Assembly (NCBI GenBank): GCA_016218815.1
Contig: JACRCX010000133.1
Coordinates: 17,999 to 81,998, forward strand
DNA from: Deltaproteobacteria bacterium
GTDB taxonomy: Bacteria > Myxococcota_A > Polyangia > DRWM01 > JAAZOP01
Length of the DNA: 64,000 nt
Direction: 5' to 3'
The notes under the pieces are model-generated. The model did no database searches and was not told where the DNA came from. It worked only from the letters and a program-made list of their open reading frames with translations. Below, piece by piece: positions 22,813-31,437 of this stretch; position 1 is the first letter of the stretch; each line of letters starts with the position of its first letter. The position numbers and the translations under genes are program-made.

Positions 22813-24948
22813 ATGGCCAATCACGCCCCGAGTTCATGCCGATGGATCGCCGCGGGTCTCGCGCTGCTCGTTCCCGCCGTCGCGCCGGCACAGGACGAGC
22901 CGCCGCCGCTGGACGACGCCGTCTTCGGCGCGCCGTCCGACGAAGCCGAGCCGCCCGCGGTCGAAGAGACCGAGTCCGACGCTGCGGAGGAGGGGCCGGG
23001 CGACACGGACGAATACGCGGGCGAGGCGCTGGCCTTCAGCGTGCCCTCGCTGCGCGGCTCGACCGGCATGTGGCACCTCTCCAGCGCGTTGACACCGCCC
23101 GAGGGCGCGTTCGGCGTCGGCATGCACGTGGGCTTCTTCACCGAGTCGAACTGGCTCGTGCCCAACGACACGGACAACTACATCCACGGGGACGTCGCCT
23201 TCTGGTGGGCGCCGCTCCAGTACCTCGAGGCGTTCCTGGACATCACCAGCTACGCCAACTCCAACGACAAGGAGCGCCCCACGCTCTTCCAGACCCTCGG
23301 CGACATCCGCCTGGGCGCCAAGGGCTACTACCCGGTCGTGCCGTGGTACTCGCTCGGCGGCGAGTTGAGCATCCTCTTCCTCAACCAGGTGGGCGACGTG
23401 GCGGTGGACGGGGAAGCGACGAGCGTGGATCTGCGCATGGTCCACTCGTTCGACTTCCAGCGCATCAATGCCGACGTGCCGATCCAGCTCCACCTCAACT
23501 TCTCGTACTTCTTCGATCACTCGCGCAACCTGATCGACGACGTCGAGGCGTCGCGGACGGCCGCGGGGGACGACCCGTTCATCTCGCGGGTCGAGCGGTT
23601 CTCGATGAACGTGAACCGGCTGGACAGCTTCAACTTCGCGGTGGGCATCGAGGCGTCGCACCCGGCGATCGAGGACTGGGTGCGGCTGGGGATCGAATGG
23701 AACCTGGGGATCCCGATCAACCGGTCGGGCATCGACTTCAACTGCCTGCAGTCGCGCTACGCCAACGACGACAGCTGCCTGGACATCACGGGCATCAGCG
23801 CCTTCCCGCAGACCCTGACCATCGGCGTGCGCGGCCGACCGTACGTCCGCGGCCTGTCGCTGGACGCGGCCGTCGACATCGGCCTGACCGGCGTCGACAC
23901 GTTCGTCCGCGAGGTCGCGCCGACGCCGCTGTGGAAGATGATGTTCGGGCTGGCGTACGCGTTCGACCTTTCCGACTACGAGGTGCCGACGCCGTGCCCG
24001 CCCCCGCCTCCGCCCCCGCCTCCGCCCCCGCCTCCGCCCCCGCCGGCGACGATTGCCGGGCGCGTGGTGGAGGAGGGGACCGAGACCGCGATTCCGCGCG
24101 CGATGATCACCTACGTCGGGCGCGAGCTGACCGGCATGGTCGCGGACGGCCAGGGCCGCTTCACCTCCGCGCCGCTGGAGCCCGGCCAGTACACGCTCGG
24201 CGTCTCCGCCGACGAGTACTTCGAGGGGCGTTGCAACGTGACCGTGGCCGGGCCGGACAGCGCGGTCACCTGTTCGCTGCGCCCGACCCCGAAGATCGGT
24301 ACCGTCGTCGGCCGCATCCTGGACGCCGAGGGCAACGGCATCGCCGGGGTGACGGTGACCATCACGCCGGCGGGCCGCGTCGAGGGTCAGATCCCGGGGC
24401 CGGCGACGACCGGCTCGGACGGCGGGTTCACCTTCGAGGTGCCGGCCGGCCCGTACACCGTGGCGGCGGAGCACGAGGAGTACTTCCTGCGGCAGAAGCA
24501 GATCGAGGTCGCGCCGCGGGCGCGGATCGAGGTCGAGATGACGCTGGCCAAGAAGCCGCGCCGCGCGGCGGTCACCGTCGACTCCGAGGAGATCAAGATC
24601 CGCCGCCAGATCCACTTCGAGACCGACTCGGCCGTGATCAAGGGCGACTCGTTCATCATCCTGGACGAGGTCGCCGACACGATGCTGCGGCATCCGGAGA
24701 TCCGGCGCGTCGAGGTCCAGGGGCACACCGACAGCCAGGGCGCCGAGGATCACAACCAGCAGCTCTCCCAGGCCCGTGCGGAGTCGGTCGTGCAGTACCT
24801 GGTCGACGCCGGCATCGATCCGCGCCGCCTGGAAGCGCGCGGCTACGGCGAGACCGTCCCGATCGCCCCGAACGTCACCTCCGCCGGCCGGACGAAGAAC
24901 CGCCGCGTCGAGTTCCACATCGTCGAGCAGACCGGCGCCACGCCGTAG
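22813..24948 (+). CDS. OmpA-family protein with N-terminal barrel and carboxypeptidase-regulatory domains
   Basis: 711-residue outer-membrane protein. Signal peptide to about residue 27 (ALLVPAVAPAQ), then an acidic spacer and a ~300-residue beta-barrel-like region. A run of proline (23998-24043) acts as linker, followed by two carboxypeptidase-regulatory-like domains (IAGRVVEEGTETAIPRA, VVGRILDAEGNGIAGV). A C-terminal OmpA peptidoglycan-binding domain follows (IHFETDSAVIKGDSF, VQGHTDSQGAEDHN, LSQARAESVVQYLV, KNRRVEFHI). Expected role is tethering the outer membrane to peptidoglycan. A good promoter (22744) and strong Shine-Dalgarno indicate an independent, probably highly expressed unit. Confidence 0.87.
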   Translation: MANHAPSSCRWIAAGLALLVPAVAPAQDEPPPLDDAVFGAPSDEAEPPAVEETESDAAEEGPGDTDEYAGEALAFSVPSLRGSTGMWHLSSALTPPEGAFGVGMHVGFFTESNWLVPNDTDNYIHGDVAFWWAPLQYLEAFLDITSYANSNDKERPTLFQTLGDIRLGAKGYYPVVPWYSLGGELSILFLNQVGDVAVDGEATSVDLRMVHSFDFQRINADVPIQLHLNFSYFFDHSRNLIDDVEASRTAAGDDPFISRVERFSMNVNRLDSFNFAVGIEASHPAIEDWVRLGIEWNLGIPINRSGIDFNCLQSRYANDDSCLDITGISAFPQTLTIGVRGRPYVRGLSLDAAVDIGLTGVDTFVREVAPTPLWKMMFGLAYAFDLSDYEVPTPCPPPPPPPPPPPPPPPPATIAGRVVEEGTETAIPRAMITYVGRELTGMVADGQGRFTSAPLEPGQYTLGVSADEYFEGRCNVTVAGPDSAVTCSLRPTPKIGTVVGRILDAEGNGIAGVTVTITPAGRVEGQIPGPATTGSDGGFTFEVPAGPYTVAAEHEEYFLRQKQIEVAPRARIEVEMTLAKKPRRAAVTVDSEEIKIRRQIHFETDSAVIKGDSFIILDEVADTMLRHPEIRRVEVQGHTDSQGAEDHNQQLSQARAESVVQYLVDAGIDPRRLEARGYGETVPIAPNVTSAGRTKNRRVEFHIVEQTGATP
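23998..24043 (+). repeat. Tandem CCCCCGCCTCCG repeat encoding a polyproline linker
   Basis: About four 12-nt units inside the OmpA-family gene, translated as an unbroken run of about 16 prolines. Copy number is likely variable through slippage. Confidence 0.75.
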
Positions 24949-24984
24949 GCCTTCTGGATGCCGCGCGGCCCTGCCGGCCCGGAA

Positions 24985-25154
24985 GTTGAAAACACAGATG
25001 AACACAGATGAACACAGATGGCTCCGCCCCTCGTGCGGGCGGCCATCCGTGCTTCATCGGGGCTCACCGGTGACATCCCCTTGGCGTCGACCCCGCTCCC
25101 GCTTCTCTCCGTATCTGTGTTCATCTGTGTTCATCTGTGGCTTCCTTCTTCTCC
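24985..25154. repeat. TCTGTGTTCA-family inverted-arm element at the start of the matrixin gene
   Basis: Left arm 24985-25023 has three ACACAGATGA units; right arm 25111-25154 has TATCTGTGTTCATCTGTGTT, then CATCTGTGGCTTCC. Both arms and the flanking GATGGCTCCGCCC and TTCTTCTCC are shared with the element at 20171-20337; the ~88-bp core differs. Confidence 0.85.
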
Positions 25155-25912
25155 TCGCCTCCCCCGCCGCAGCCTGGGAACAGGCATTCACCCGCGAAAC
25201 CCCCCAACAGCCGCTGCACGTGAGGGACTCCAACTGCCTGCAGTACACGCTCCATGACGCCTGCTCGGAGGACGTCGCGCCCGAGGACTGCTGGGCCGCG
25301 GTGCACGCCGGCATGGACACCTGGAACGCGGTCGCAGGCTCGTACTTCCGCTTCGAGCCCACCGCGCCGGCCTCGTGCTGCCGTGCGGCCTACCAGCGCG
25401 AGGGCGCCAACGCGAATTGCATCTCGTGGCTCGAGGGCGCGTGGCCGGACGCGTACCCTCCCGCCGGGATCGCCCTGACGACGATCACCTACGACGTCGC
25501 CAGCGGCGCGATCCTCGACGCGGACATCGAGCTGAACGGCTTCAGCTTCCAGTTCGGCACGACCTGCGCGGCGGGCCTGGCCGACGTCCAGAACACGGTG
25601 ACCCACGAAGCCGGGCACATGCTGGGCCTCGACCACACCGACGTCCCCGGGGCGACCATGCGTTCCCGCAGCTATCCCGGCGACTGCGAGCTCCGGAGCC
25701 TGGAAGCCGACGACACCGCGGGACTGGTGACGATCTACCCGGCCGCGGACGATCCAGGCATTTGCCGCGGCCCGACGGGCGGCGTGAACCTCGACTGCTC
25801 CGCTCCCGACGATTGCGGCTGCCGCGCCGCCGGCGCGGGTCGCGGCGCCCCCGGCTGGCTTGCGCTCGCCGCCGTCGCCGTCCTGGCCGTTCGTCTCCGC
25901 CGGCGTCCATGA
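24998..25912 (+). CDS. Secreted matrixin-like zinc metalloprotease with MYXO-CTERM-like tail
   Basis: 304-residue precursor. The zinc site HEAGHMLGLDH is at residues 203-213 (His203, His207, His213; Glu204 catalytic), followed by the VPGATMRS Met-turn region, as in M10-type matrixins. Six or more Cys flank the domain. The C-terminus DCGCRAAGAGRGAPGW, then a hydrophobic stretch and RLRRRP, fits the MYXO-CTERM sorting signal of Myxococcota surface proteins. The start and signal core come from a dispersed repeat (MNTDEHRWLRPS and YLCSSVFICGFLLLLASPAAA). An alternative GTG at 25070 would give a shorter n-region but still uses the repeat-derived core. The stop overlaps the next start (ATGA). Confidence 0.85.
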   Translation: MNTDEHRWLRPSCGRPSVLHRGSPVTSPWRRPRSRFSPYLCSSVFICGFLLLLASPAAAWEQAFTRETPQQPLHVRDSNCLQYTLHDACSEDVAPEDCWAAVHAGMDTWNAVAGSYFRFEPTAPASCCRAAYQREGANANCISWLEGAWPDAYPPAGIALTTITYDVASGAILDADIELNGFSFQFGTTCAAGLADVQNTVTHEAGHMLGLDHTDVPGATMRSRSYPGDCELRSLEADDTAGLVTIYPAADDPGICRGPTGGVNLDCSAPDDCGCRAAGAGRGAPGWLALAAVAVLAVRLRRRP

Positions 25913-27162
25913 TGGCGCTTCGGACGCTCATCGCCGCGATCCTCGCGCTCACCGCGACTTCCCCGGCATCCGCCTCCGTCGCCGACGTGTTCGGCCTCGG
26001 CTCCGCGGCCGTCGGCGCCGGCGACGCCGCGGCGGCCGAAGCGGTCGACTTCGCCGCGTGCCACTACGACCCGGCCGGGCTGGCGGCGGCGCGCGGTCCG
26101 AGCGTGCACCTGGGGTATGCGGTGGCCGACGCGCGCGTGACGGTCGCCGGCCGGGCGCTCGAGGTCGCCCACGCCGGCGGCCTGTTCTTCGGACTGTCGG
26201 TGCCCATCGAGCTGCATTGGTCGTGGCTCGAGTCGGCGGCTCTCGGGCTCGCCCTCTACGGGCCGCCCGACGTCGTCGTCGCGCTGCGGGCCGGTGCGCC
26301 CTGGGAGCCCGGCCTGCCGTACTACGACAACCGCGTCGCCCGCTGGCTGGTGCTTCCGGCGCTGGCGCTGCGCTTCCCGGGCGGCGTCTCGGTCGGGGCC
26401 GCCGTCGACATCTTCGCCGGCATCCGCGGCCCGGTCGAGATCGTGGAAGGGCCCACCGGCGCGGAAGAGGGCCGCACGGAGCTGGAGATGTTCGGCGCGG
26501 CCGCGCCGATCGTCGGCGTGCGATGGGACGTCCGGCGGTGGCTCTCCTTTGCCGTCGTGTATCGCGCCGAGTTCTCGTCGCCGGCGGCGACCGTGGCCCG
26601 CGTGGATGCGGGCGGCGCGACGGTGCGTCTGGAGGCGTCGATGGCGGGCCTCTACCGGCCGCACACCATCGTCGCCGGCGCCGCGGTGCGCGGCGAGCGC
26701 TGGCGCGCGGCGCTCGACCTGTCGTGGGAGCACTGGTCCGCCTTCCGCACGCCGCTGGCCGACGTCGCCGTCGACTGGCAGGGCGTGGGCCTCGATCCCG
26801 GCGCGGTGGAGCTGCCGTTCCGGGACTCGTTCGGCGTGCGCCTGGGAGGCGAGCTGCGTCTGGCCGCGGGCCCGGCGGAGCTGGCGGTGCGTGCGGGCTA
26901 CGGCTTCGAGTCGCGCATCCTGCCGGAGGACGCGCCCGGCGCCGCCCTGCTCGACGGCGACAAGCACGTGCTCTCCACCGGCCTCGGCCTTCGACTTCCC
27001 CTGGCGGAGCGCGTCCTGACGCTCGACGCGCACCTGGCGGCCCACCTCCTGGCCGGCGCGTCGGCCGTGTCACCGGGCGCGGAGCGCGGCGACCCGGAGG
27101 TCCGCCTCACGGCCTCGGGCGCCGTTCTTTCCGCAGGCCTCACGCTCGGCGTGGAGTGGTAG
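25909..27162 (+). CDS. FadL-like outer membrane protein
   Basis: 417 residues with signal MMALRTLIAAILALTATSPASA. The mature N-terminus VFGLGSAAVGAGDAAAAEAV...CHYDPAGLAAARG is a divergent FadL-type plug segment; the rest alternates hydrophobic strands (VSVGAAVDIFAGIRG, GVRLGGELRLAAGP) consistent with a barrel. The transported compound is unknown. Its ATG overlaps the protease stop by four bases, and it is followed one base after its stop by another FadL-like gene, forming a tight operon of four genes (24998-29832). Confidence 0.72.
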   Translation: MMALRTLIAAILALTATSPASASVADVFGLGSAAVGAGDAAAAEAVDFAACHYDPAGLAAARGPSVHLGYAVADARVTVAGRALEVAHAGGLFFGLSVPIELHWSWLESAALGLALYGPPDVVVALRAGAPWEPGLPYYDNRVARWLVLPALALRFPGGVSVGAAVDIFAGIRGPVEIVEGPTGAEEGRTELEMFGAAAPIVGVRWDVRRWLSFAVVYRAEFSSPAATVARVDAGGATVRLEASMAGLYRPHTIVAGAAVRGERWRAALDLSWEHWSAFRTPLADVAVDWQGVGLDPGAVELPFRDSFGVRLGGELRLAAGPAELAVRAGYGFESRILPEDAPGAALLDGDKHVLSTGLGLRLPLAERVLTLDAHLAAHLLAGASAVSPGAERGDPEVRLTASGAVLSAGLTLGVEW

Positions 27163-27163
27163 G

Positions 27164-28435
27164 GTGCGCGCCCGTCTTCCCGCTCTTCTCCTCCTTGCCT
27201 TGGTTCCCTCGGCCGGCGCGGATCCCCTCGACACCCTGGGCTTCGGGCCGCGTGCCGCGGCGATGGGCACCGCGGGGCTGGCCGAAGGCGAGCCCCTGGA
27301 GGCGGCTCACGGCAACCCGGCCGCGGCCGGGACCGGCGCCGGCTTCCGCGCGGCCCTCGGCTGGCTCTTCGCGGCGCCCGTCGCGACCCTCAACGGTGGC
27401 GACGCGGACCTCGGCGCCGCCCACGGCGTGCTGCTCGGCGCCGCCGTACCGTTCGAGCTGTTCGGCGTGCGTTTCGGCGCGGCCCTGGCGCTGCACGTCC
27501 CGGACCGTTTCCTCGCGCGTGCGGCGCTGCCCGGCGGCACCGAGCCGCGCCTTCTGCGCTGGTCCGACTGGATCCATCGCACGTCGGCGTCCGCGGTCCT
27601 CTCCGTCGACGCCGGCGGCGGCTTCTCGCTCGGCGCGGGAATCGCCGTCCTCGCCGATGCGTCGGCTCGTGGCACGATCGAGATCGGCGCCGCCGGCGGC
27701 GAGACCTGGGGCGCGGCCGACGTGGAGCTGGCGATGCCCCTGCGCGCCGCGCCGCTGGCCGGCCTGCTCTTCCGGCCGACCCCATGGCTGTCCCTGGGCC
27801 TGACGTTCCGGGGCGAGCTGTCGATGGACGTCGAACTCGACGTCCGCGCCGACGCCGACTTCGCCGACGAGTCCCTGGCCGGGGCCGCGCGCACGCGCCT
27901 GCACGGTACCTCGACCTACAGCCCGCGGACGCTGGCTTTCGGGCTCACCGGCCGTTGGGCCGGTTTCACCCTGGACGTCGACGTCGCCTGGAACGGCTGG
28001 TCCGGCATCGACCTCCCCTTCGCGCAGACCGACACCGCCATCGCGCTCGGCGCCCCCGCGCCGATCGTCCACCTCCTCTTCCCCCGCCCCGCGTGGCAGG
28101 ACACGCTCGTCCCGTCCGCGGGGCTCGAGTACGAGTTCGCGGCGGCCGAGCGCCAGACGGTCGCGGTACGCGCCGGGTGGTCGTACGAGTCCAGTCCCGT
28201 TCCGCCGCAGACGGGCCTGGGCAACGTCGCCGATCCCGATCGCCACCTCGTCTCGATCGGCGCCGGCTGGAGGATGGAGCTGGAGGCGGCGGCGATCTTC
28301 GCGGACTTCGCCTTGCAGGCACACGTCCTGGTGCCGCTGCGGGCGGAGAAGGACGTGCCCGAGTTCGCGGGCGAGGATCTCCGGGCGGAGGGCTGCGTCT
28401 GGGCCGGACAGCTCTGGGTGGGGGTGTCGCTGTGA
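27164..28435 (+). CDS. FadL-like outer membrane protein, second of a pair
   Basis: 423 residues; signal LPALLLLALVPSAGA. The plug-like N-terminus DTLGFGPRAAAMGTAGLAEG...HGNPAAAG is related in pattern to the preceding protein, and strands such as RTLAFGLTGRWAGFTLDVDV and ADFALQAHVLVPL suggest a barrel of the same kind. The GTG start at 27164 is one base after the previous stop. The two may form separate channels or a duplicated system; the sequence does not tell. Confidence 0.72.
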   Translation: MRARLPALLLLALVPSAGADPLDTLGFGPRAAAMGTAGLAEGEPLEAAHGNPAAAGTGAGFRAALGWLFAAPVATLNGGDADLGAAHGVLLGAAVPFELFGVRFGAALALHVPDRFLARAALPGGTEPRLLRWSDWIHRTSASAVLSVDAGGGFSLGAGIAVLADASARGTIEIGAAGGETWGAADVELAMPLRAAPLAGLLFRPTPWLSLGLTFRGELSMDVELDVRADADFADESLAGAARTRLHGTSTYSPRTLAFGLTGRWAGFTLDVDVAWNGWSGIDLPFAQTDTAIALGAPAPIVHLLFPRPAWQDTLVPSAGLEYEFAAAERQTVAVRAGWSYESSPVPPQTGLGNVADPDRHLVSIGAGWRMELEAAAIFADFALQAHVLVPLRAEKDVPEFAGEDLRAEGCVWAGQLWVGVSL

Positions 28436-29832
28436 GGGCGGGCCTGCTCCTGCTGGCGCTCTTCGGCTGCGGGATGCTCGCCCGCGACGAAGCGGTGCCC
28501 GAGCGTCCGTGCGGGGCGGCGGGTCCGTGGAGGCCGGTCGGCGAGGTGGAGGTCTGCCTGGGAACGGCGCGGGCGGTGCCGTCGAGCCCGGAGGGCGGTG
28601 CGGCCGGCGGCTTGTGCGTCGCGAGCGAGGCGGCGGTTTGCGAGGCCGACGGCGACTGCGGCGACGGCGAGCGGTGCCTCTGCGGCCTCTGCCGCGTCGT
28701 GCGCTGCGAGACCTCCTCGCGCTGCGCCGATGGCGAGTCGTGCATCGTCGCGCTCGGGCGCTGCGCCCGTCGTTGCGATCCGGCGGAGCCCCGCGGCTGC
28801 CGCGAAGGCTTTTCGTGCAGCCTGGGCGGGTGCGTCGCCGACTGCCGCGGCGACGCGGATTGCGCGCACGGCGAGACGTGCAACGAAGGCAGCGGCCACT
28901 GCACGGCGGTGCCGTGCGGCGGCGACTCCGACTGCCCGGACGGGGGGCGGTGCGAGGTCCAGACGGTGGCGGCCGACGTCTCGAACCCCGACGCGTTCGT
29001 CCTCTCGGGCGATGTCGGGGTGCTGGCGGAGGTCCGGCGCCAAGGTCGCTCGGTCGTGCAGCGCCTTGCCTGGCCCTCGACGGGACGGCTCGAGGAAGGC
29101 TACGTGGTTCTGGAGCCGGAAGAGGCATGGGAGGGGAGCCGTGTCGGAGCGCCGGACGTCCTCGAGCTGACCGACGGCACCCGCCTCTTCTACGCCGGCG
29201 GCGACGACGCGGGCATCGGCGTCGCTCGTCTGGACGCCGGCGGTGCGTTCGTCCGTGCCGCCGGCGGCCCGGTGCTGACGCCGGACTCGGGCTGGGAGGC
29301 CGGTCGGGTCGGCTCGCCCGGTGCGGCGGAGGACGGGGAGGGCGGGATCCTGCTGTTCTACACGGGCGGAGACGATGCCGGGGTCGGCCTGGCGCGTGGT
29401 ACCCCAGGTGAGGAGGTGTTCGAGCGGGTATCGGGCGAGCCGTTGCTGCCGCCCGCGGCTGCCGCGGTGGAGGGCCGCTGGACGGAGCTCGACCGGCTGG
29501 CCGACCCGGACGTTTCGGGACGGACCGACGACGGGAGCCGGCGGATCTTCTTCGCCGCGCGAGGCATCGTGCGTGCGGGCGAAGACGCGGGGGCGGCCGT
29601 TCCGCCGGACTGGAGCATCGGACTGGCGCTGGTCGAGCCTCGACCGTCCGTTCCGCTCGTGACCTTCGATCCGTTCGGCCCGGTGCTGGCGGACCGGACG
29701 GGAGTGGGGGAGGAGTCGGTGCGGGACGAGCGGGGGGCGAGCGTGGTCCGGTGGGGGAACGGATGGCGGATGATCTGGTGGGAGCCGCAGGATGGTGGGG
29801 GCTCGGTCGTCCGGGCCGCCGTCTGTCCCTGA
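28432..29832 (+). CDS. Cys-rich lipoprotein with propeller-like repeats
   Basis: 466-residue lipoprotein: LLLLALFGC gives lipobox LFGC. Residues ~55-180 hold four or five EGF/Dickkopf-like Cys clusters (CEADGDCGDGERC, CETSSRCADGESC, CRGDADCAHGETC, CGGDSDCPDGGRC). The rest has repeats of type LFYAGGDDAGIGVAR and LFYTGGDDAGVGLAR, each followed by a GSPGA-like turn, as in beta-propeller proteins of the glycoside-hydrolase 32/43 type, but no catalytic residues can be assigned. The GTG start overlaps the previous stop (GTGA), so it is translationally coupled to the porin genes. Confidence 0.72.
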   Translation: MRAGLLLLALFGCGMLARDEAVPERPCGAAGPWRPVGEVEVCLGTARAVPSSPEGGAAGGLCVASEAAVCEADGDCGDGERCLCGLCRVVRCETSSRCADGESCIVALGRCARRCDPAEPRGCREGFSCSLGGCVADCRGDADCAHGETCNEGSGHCTAVPCGGDSDCPDGGRCEVQTVAADVSNPDAFVLSGDVGVLAEVRRQGRSVVQRLAWPSTGRLEEGYVVLEPEEAWEGSRVGAPDVLELTDGTRLFYAGGDDAGIGVARLDAGGAFVRAAGGPVLTPDSGWEAGRVGSPGAAEDGEGGILLFYTGGDDAGVGLARGTPGEEVFERVSGEPLLPPAAAAVEGRWTELDRLADPDVSGRTDDGSRRIFFAARGIVRAGEDAGAAVPPDWSIGLALVEPRPSVPLVTFDPFGPVLADRTGVGEESVRDERGASVVRWGNGWRMIWWEPQDGGGSVVRAAVCP

Positions 29833-29929
29833 ACGAATGCGCCCGCTCCTGTGCCAGGGTGACACAGGGCGCGAGGTCGGAGCGTTGGCCACGGGGGGGC
29901 CGGTGATGCCCGCGCGCCGACCGGCAGAG

Positions 29930-30093
29930 GAGAGCGGGGGAGGCCGACTGGAGAGAGGGGGAGGTACCGTGATGCAGGTTCCCTGGCGCGGCGCCCCGAA
30001 AGCCGGCAGCGGATTCGAAGGGGCGCCGCGCCAGGGCATCCGCACCCGGACCCTCCCCACCTCTCCAGCCGACCTCGCCACCTCTCCCCGTCC
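29930..30093. repeat. Long imperfect palindromic element with GGAGAGGTGGGG arms and GCGCGGCGCC inner stem
   Basis: Outer arms 29930-29969 and 30048-30093 match in inverted orientation (units GGAGAGNGGGGAGG and GGCCGACTGGAGAG). Inner arms 29981-29997 and 30020-30036 are a perfect 17-bp inverted repeat (CCCTGGCGCGGCGCCCC) around a 22-nt loop. The whole ~160 nt could fold as one hairpin. It fills most of the 500-nt gap 29833-30332, which otherwise contains only a promoter candidate. Confidence 0.8.
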
Positions 30094-30239
30094 GGTCCGG
30101 AGAAGGCTGTCGCGCGGGGCAGGTAGTCCGCTCTCCCAACGGAACGGAACTTGCTGCAAGGCGCCCCCGGATGAGAGCGTCCTTGGCCACGCACATGGCG
30201 GCCGTGCACCCGGAATCCGGGACGGGTCGTCCTTTGGGA

Positions 30240-30269
30240 TTGACAAACACCGGGGGCAAGGCTTGTATT
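30240..30269 (+). promoter_or_regulatory. Putative promoter of the barrel/metzincin operon
   Basis: A consensus TTGACA (30240-30245) is followed after 18 nt by TGTATT (30264-30269), four of six matches to TATAAT. It lies 64 nt before the GTG at 30333. It would drive the three-gene unit that ends at 40490. Confidence 0.45.
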
Positions 30270-30332
30270 CCGCCGACATCGGCGGGGTGGCGGTCGCTTC
30301 ATGCGAGATGCATGGGAACGGAGGGTGACATC

Positions 30333-31424
30333 GTGAGGAAGTTGTTCCGCGGTGCCCTGGTGCTGGCGCTTCTGACGTGCCCTGCGTGGGCGGGAGCGCA
30401 GGCGACGAACCCGGACAGCGCGTCCACGACCGCGCCGTCGGAAGAGGAACAGTTGCTGCCGTATCGAGGGACCTCGATCACGTACGAGAATTCCTTCACG
30501 GCGATCAGTCTGAACCCCGACTACGAGCCGGACTACAACCCGAGCTACCTGATGACGTGGGCCTTCAGTCCGCGCTACTACCTGTACGACACGTTGAGCG
30601 CGCGGCTGGGGTTCTCGGTCGACCTGGAGCTCACCGACTCGGACTCGACGCAGCAGCTGTACGAGCCGTGGGTGTCGGACATCTCGCTCGGGTTCATCTA
30701 CTCCACCTTCTACACGATCCCGGTGGTGGAGCTGAAGCTGGGCGGCGGCGTGACGTTCGGGTTCCCGACGAGCAAGCTGTCGCAGGCGCGCACGCTGTAC
30801 CTGTCGCTGGCGCCGTCGCTGTCGATCCGGCGCAGCTTCGACGTGCTGGGCGGCCTGCAGCTCAGCTACGGCTTCAAGTACACCAAGAACTTCAACCAGT
30901 ACTCCGGGATGGTGACGGAGGACGAGCAGTTCCCGTGCACCAGCTCGGTGGAGAACCAGACCGAGTGCTTCAACATGGGGATGCGGAACCCATCGATGTC
31001 GTTCAGCAACACCTTCGAGGCGAGCATCTACTGGCTGGACAGGCTGTACACGACGCTGTCGTTCGGGATGACCAACACGCTGCTCTACCCCGTCGCGGAC
31101 GCGCAGGTCGAGACGCTGGCCGGGGCGGTCGACGTTCCGGCGTCCGAGGACAACACGGACATGCGCGGGTCGTTGGGGTACATGCTGGAGGTCGGATACG
31201 ACGCGTGGGACTTCCTCTCCTTCGCGCTGGGGGTCTCGACGGTGACGGCGCAGCTCGCGGACGACGGCTCGTACCGGCCGCCGTTCATCAACCGGTTCAG
31301 TGCCATCTACTTCGACATCTCGCTGTCGATTGATGGTCTGGTGACGACGATCGAGGACCTGGGTGAGGACGGCGGGGAAGATACGGCTTCGTCGGCGGAC
31401 GTCGGCGCGGTTGCCGCGCGGTGA
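30333..31424 (+). CDS. Outer-membrane beta-barrel protein of unknown family
   Basis: 363 residues with a Sec signal (FRGALVLALLTCPAWAGAQA). The mature chain has Tyr/Phe-rich amphipathic strands (PRYYLYDTLSARLGFSVDLEL, VSDISLGFIYSTFYTIPVVEL, LDRLYTTLSFGMTNTL), typical of a small outer-membrane barrel, and one Cys pair in an extracellular-type loop (FPCTSSVENQTECF). I do not recognise the family. The GTG at 30333 has GGAGGG seven bases upstream. It is followed 13 nt later by a giant lipoprotein protease, and could be its outer-membrane partner; that is inference. Confidence 0.7.
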   Translation: MRKLFRGALVLALLTCPAWAGAQATNPDSASTTAPSEEEQLLPYRGTSITYENSFTAISLNPDYEPDYNPSYLMTWAFSPRYYLYDTLSARLGFSVDLELTDSDSTQQLYEPWVSDISLGFIYSTFYTIPVVELKLGGGVTFGFPTSKLSQARTLYLSLAPSLSIRRSFDVLGGLQLSYGFKYTKNFNQYSGMVTEDEQFPCTSSVENQTECFNMGMRNPSMSFSNTFEASIYWLDRLYTTLSFGMTNTLLYPVADAQVETLAGAVDVPASEDNTDMRGSLGYMLEVGYDAWDFLSFALGVSTVTAQLADDGSYRPPFINRFSAIYFDISLSIDGLVTTIEDLGEDGGEDTASSADVGAVAAR

Positions 31425-31437
31425 ATGGAGGGCTCGG

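Noticed and set aside
29833..30332. Possible tRNA or small structured RNA in the 500-nt gap
   Set aside because: The strong stem-loop is part of a repeat element; no acceptor-stem/CCA or anticodon arrangement could be found.
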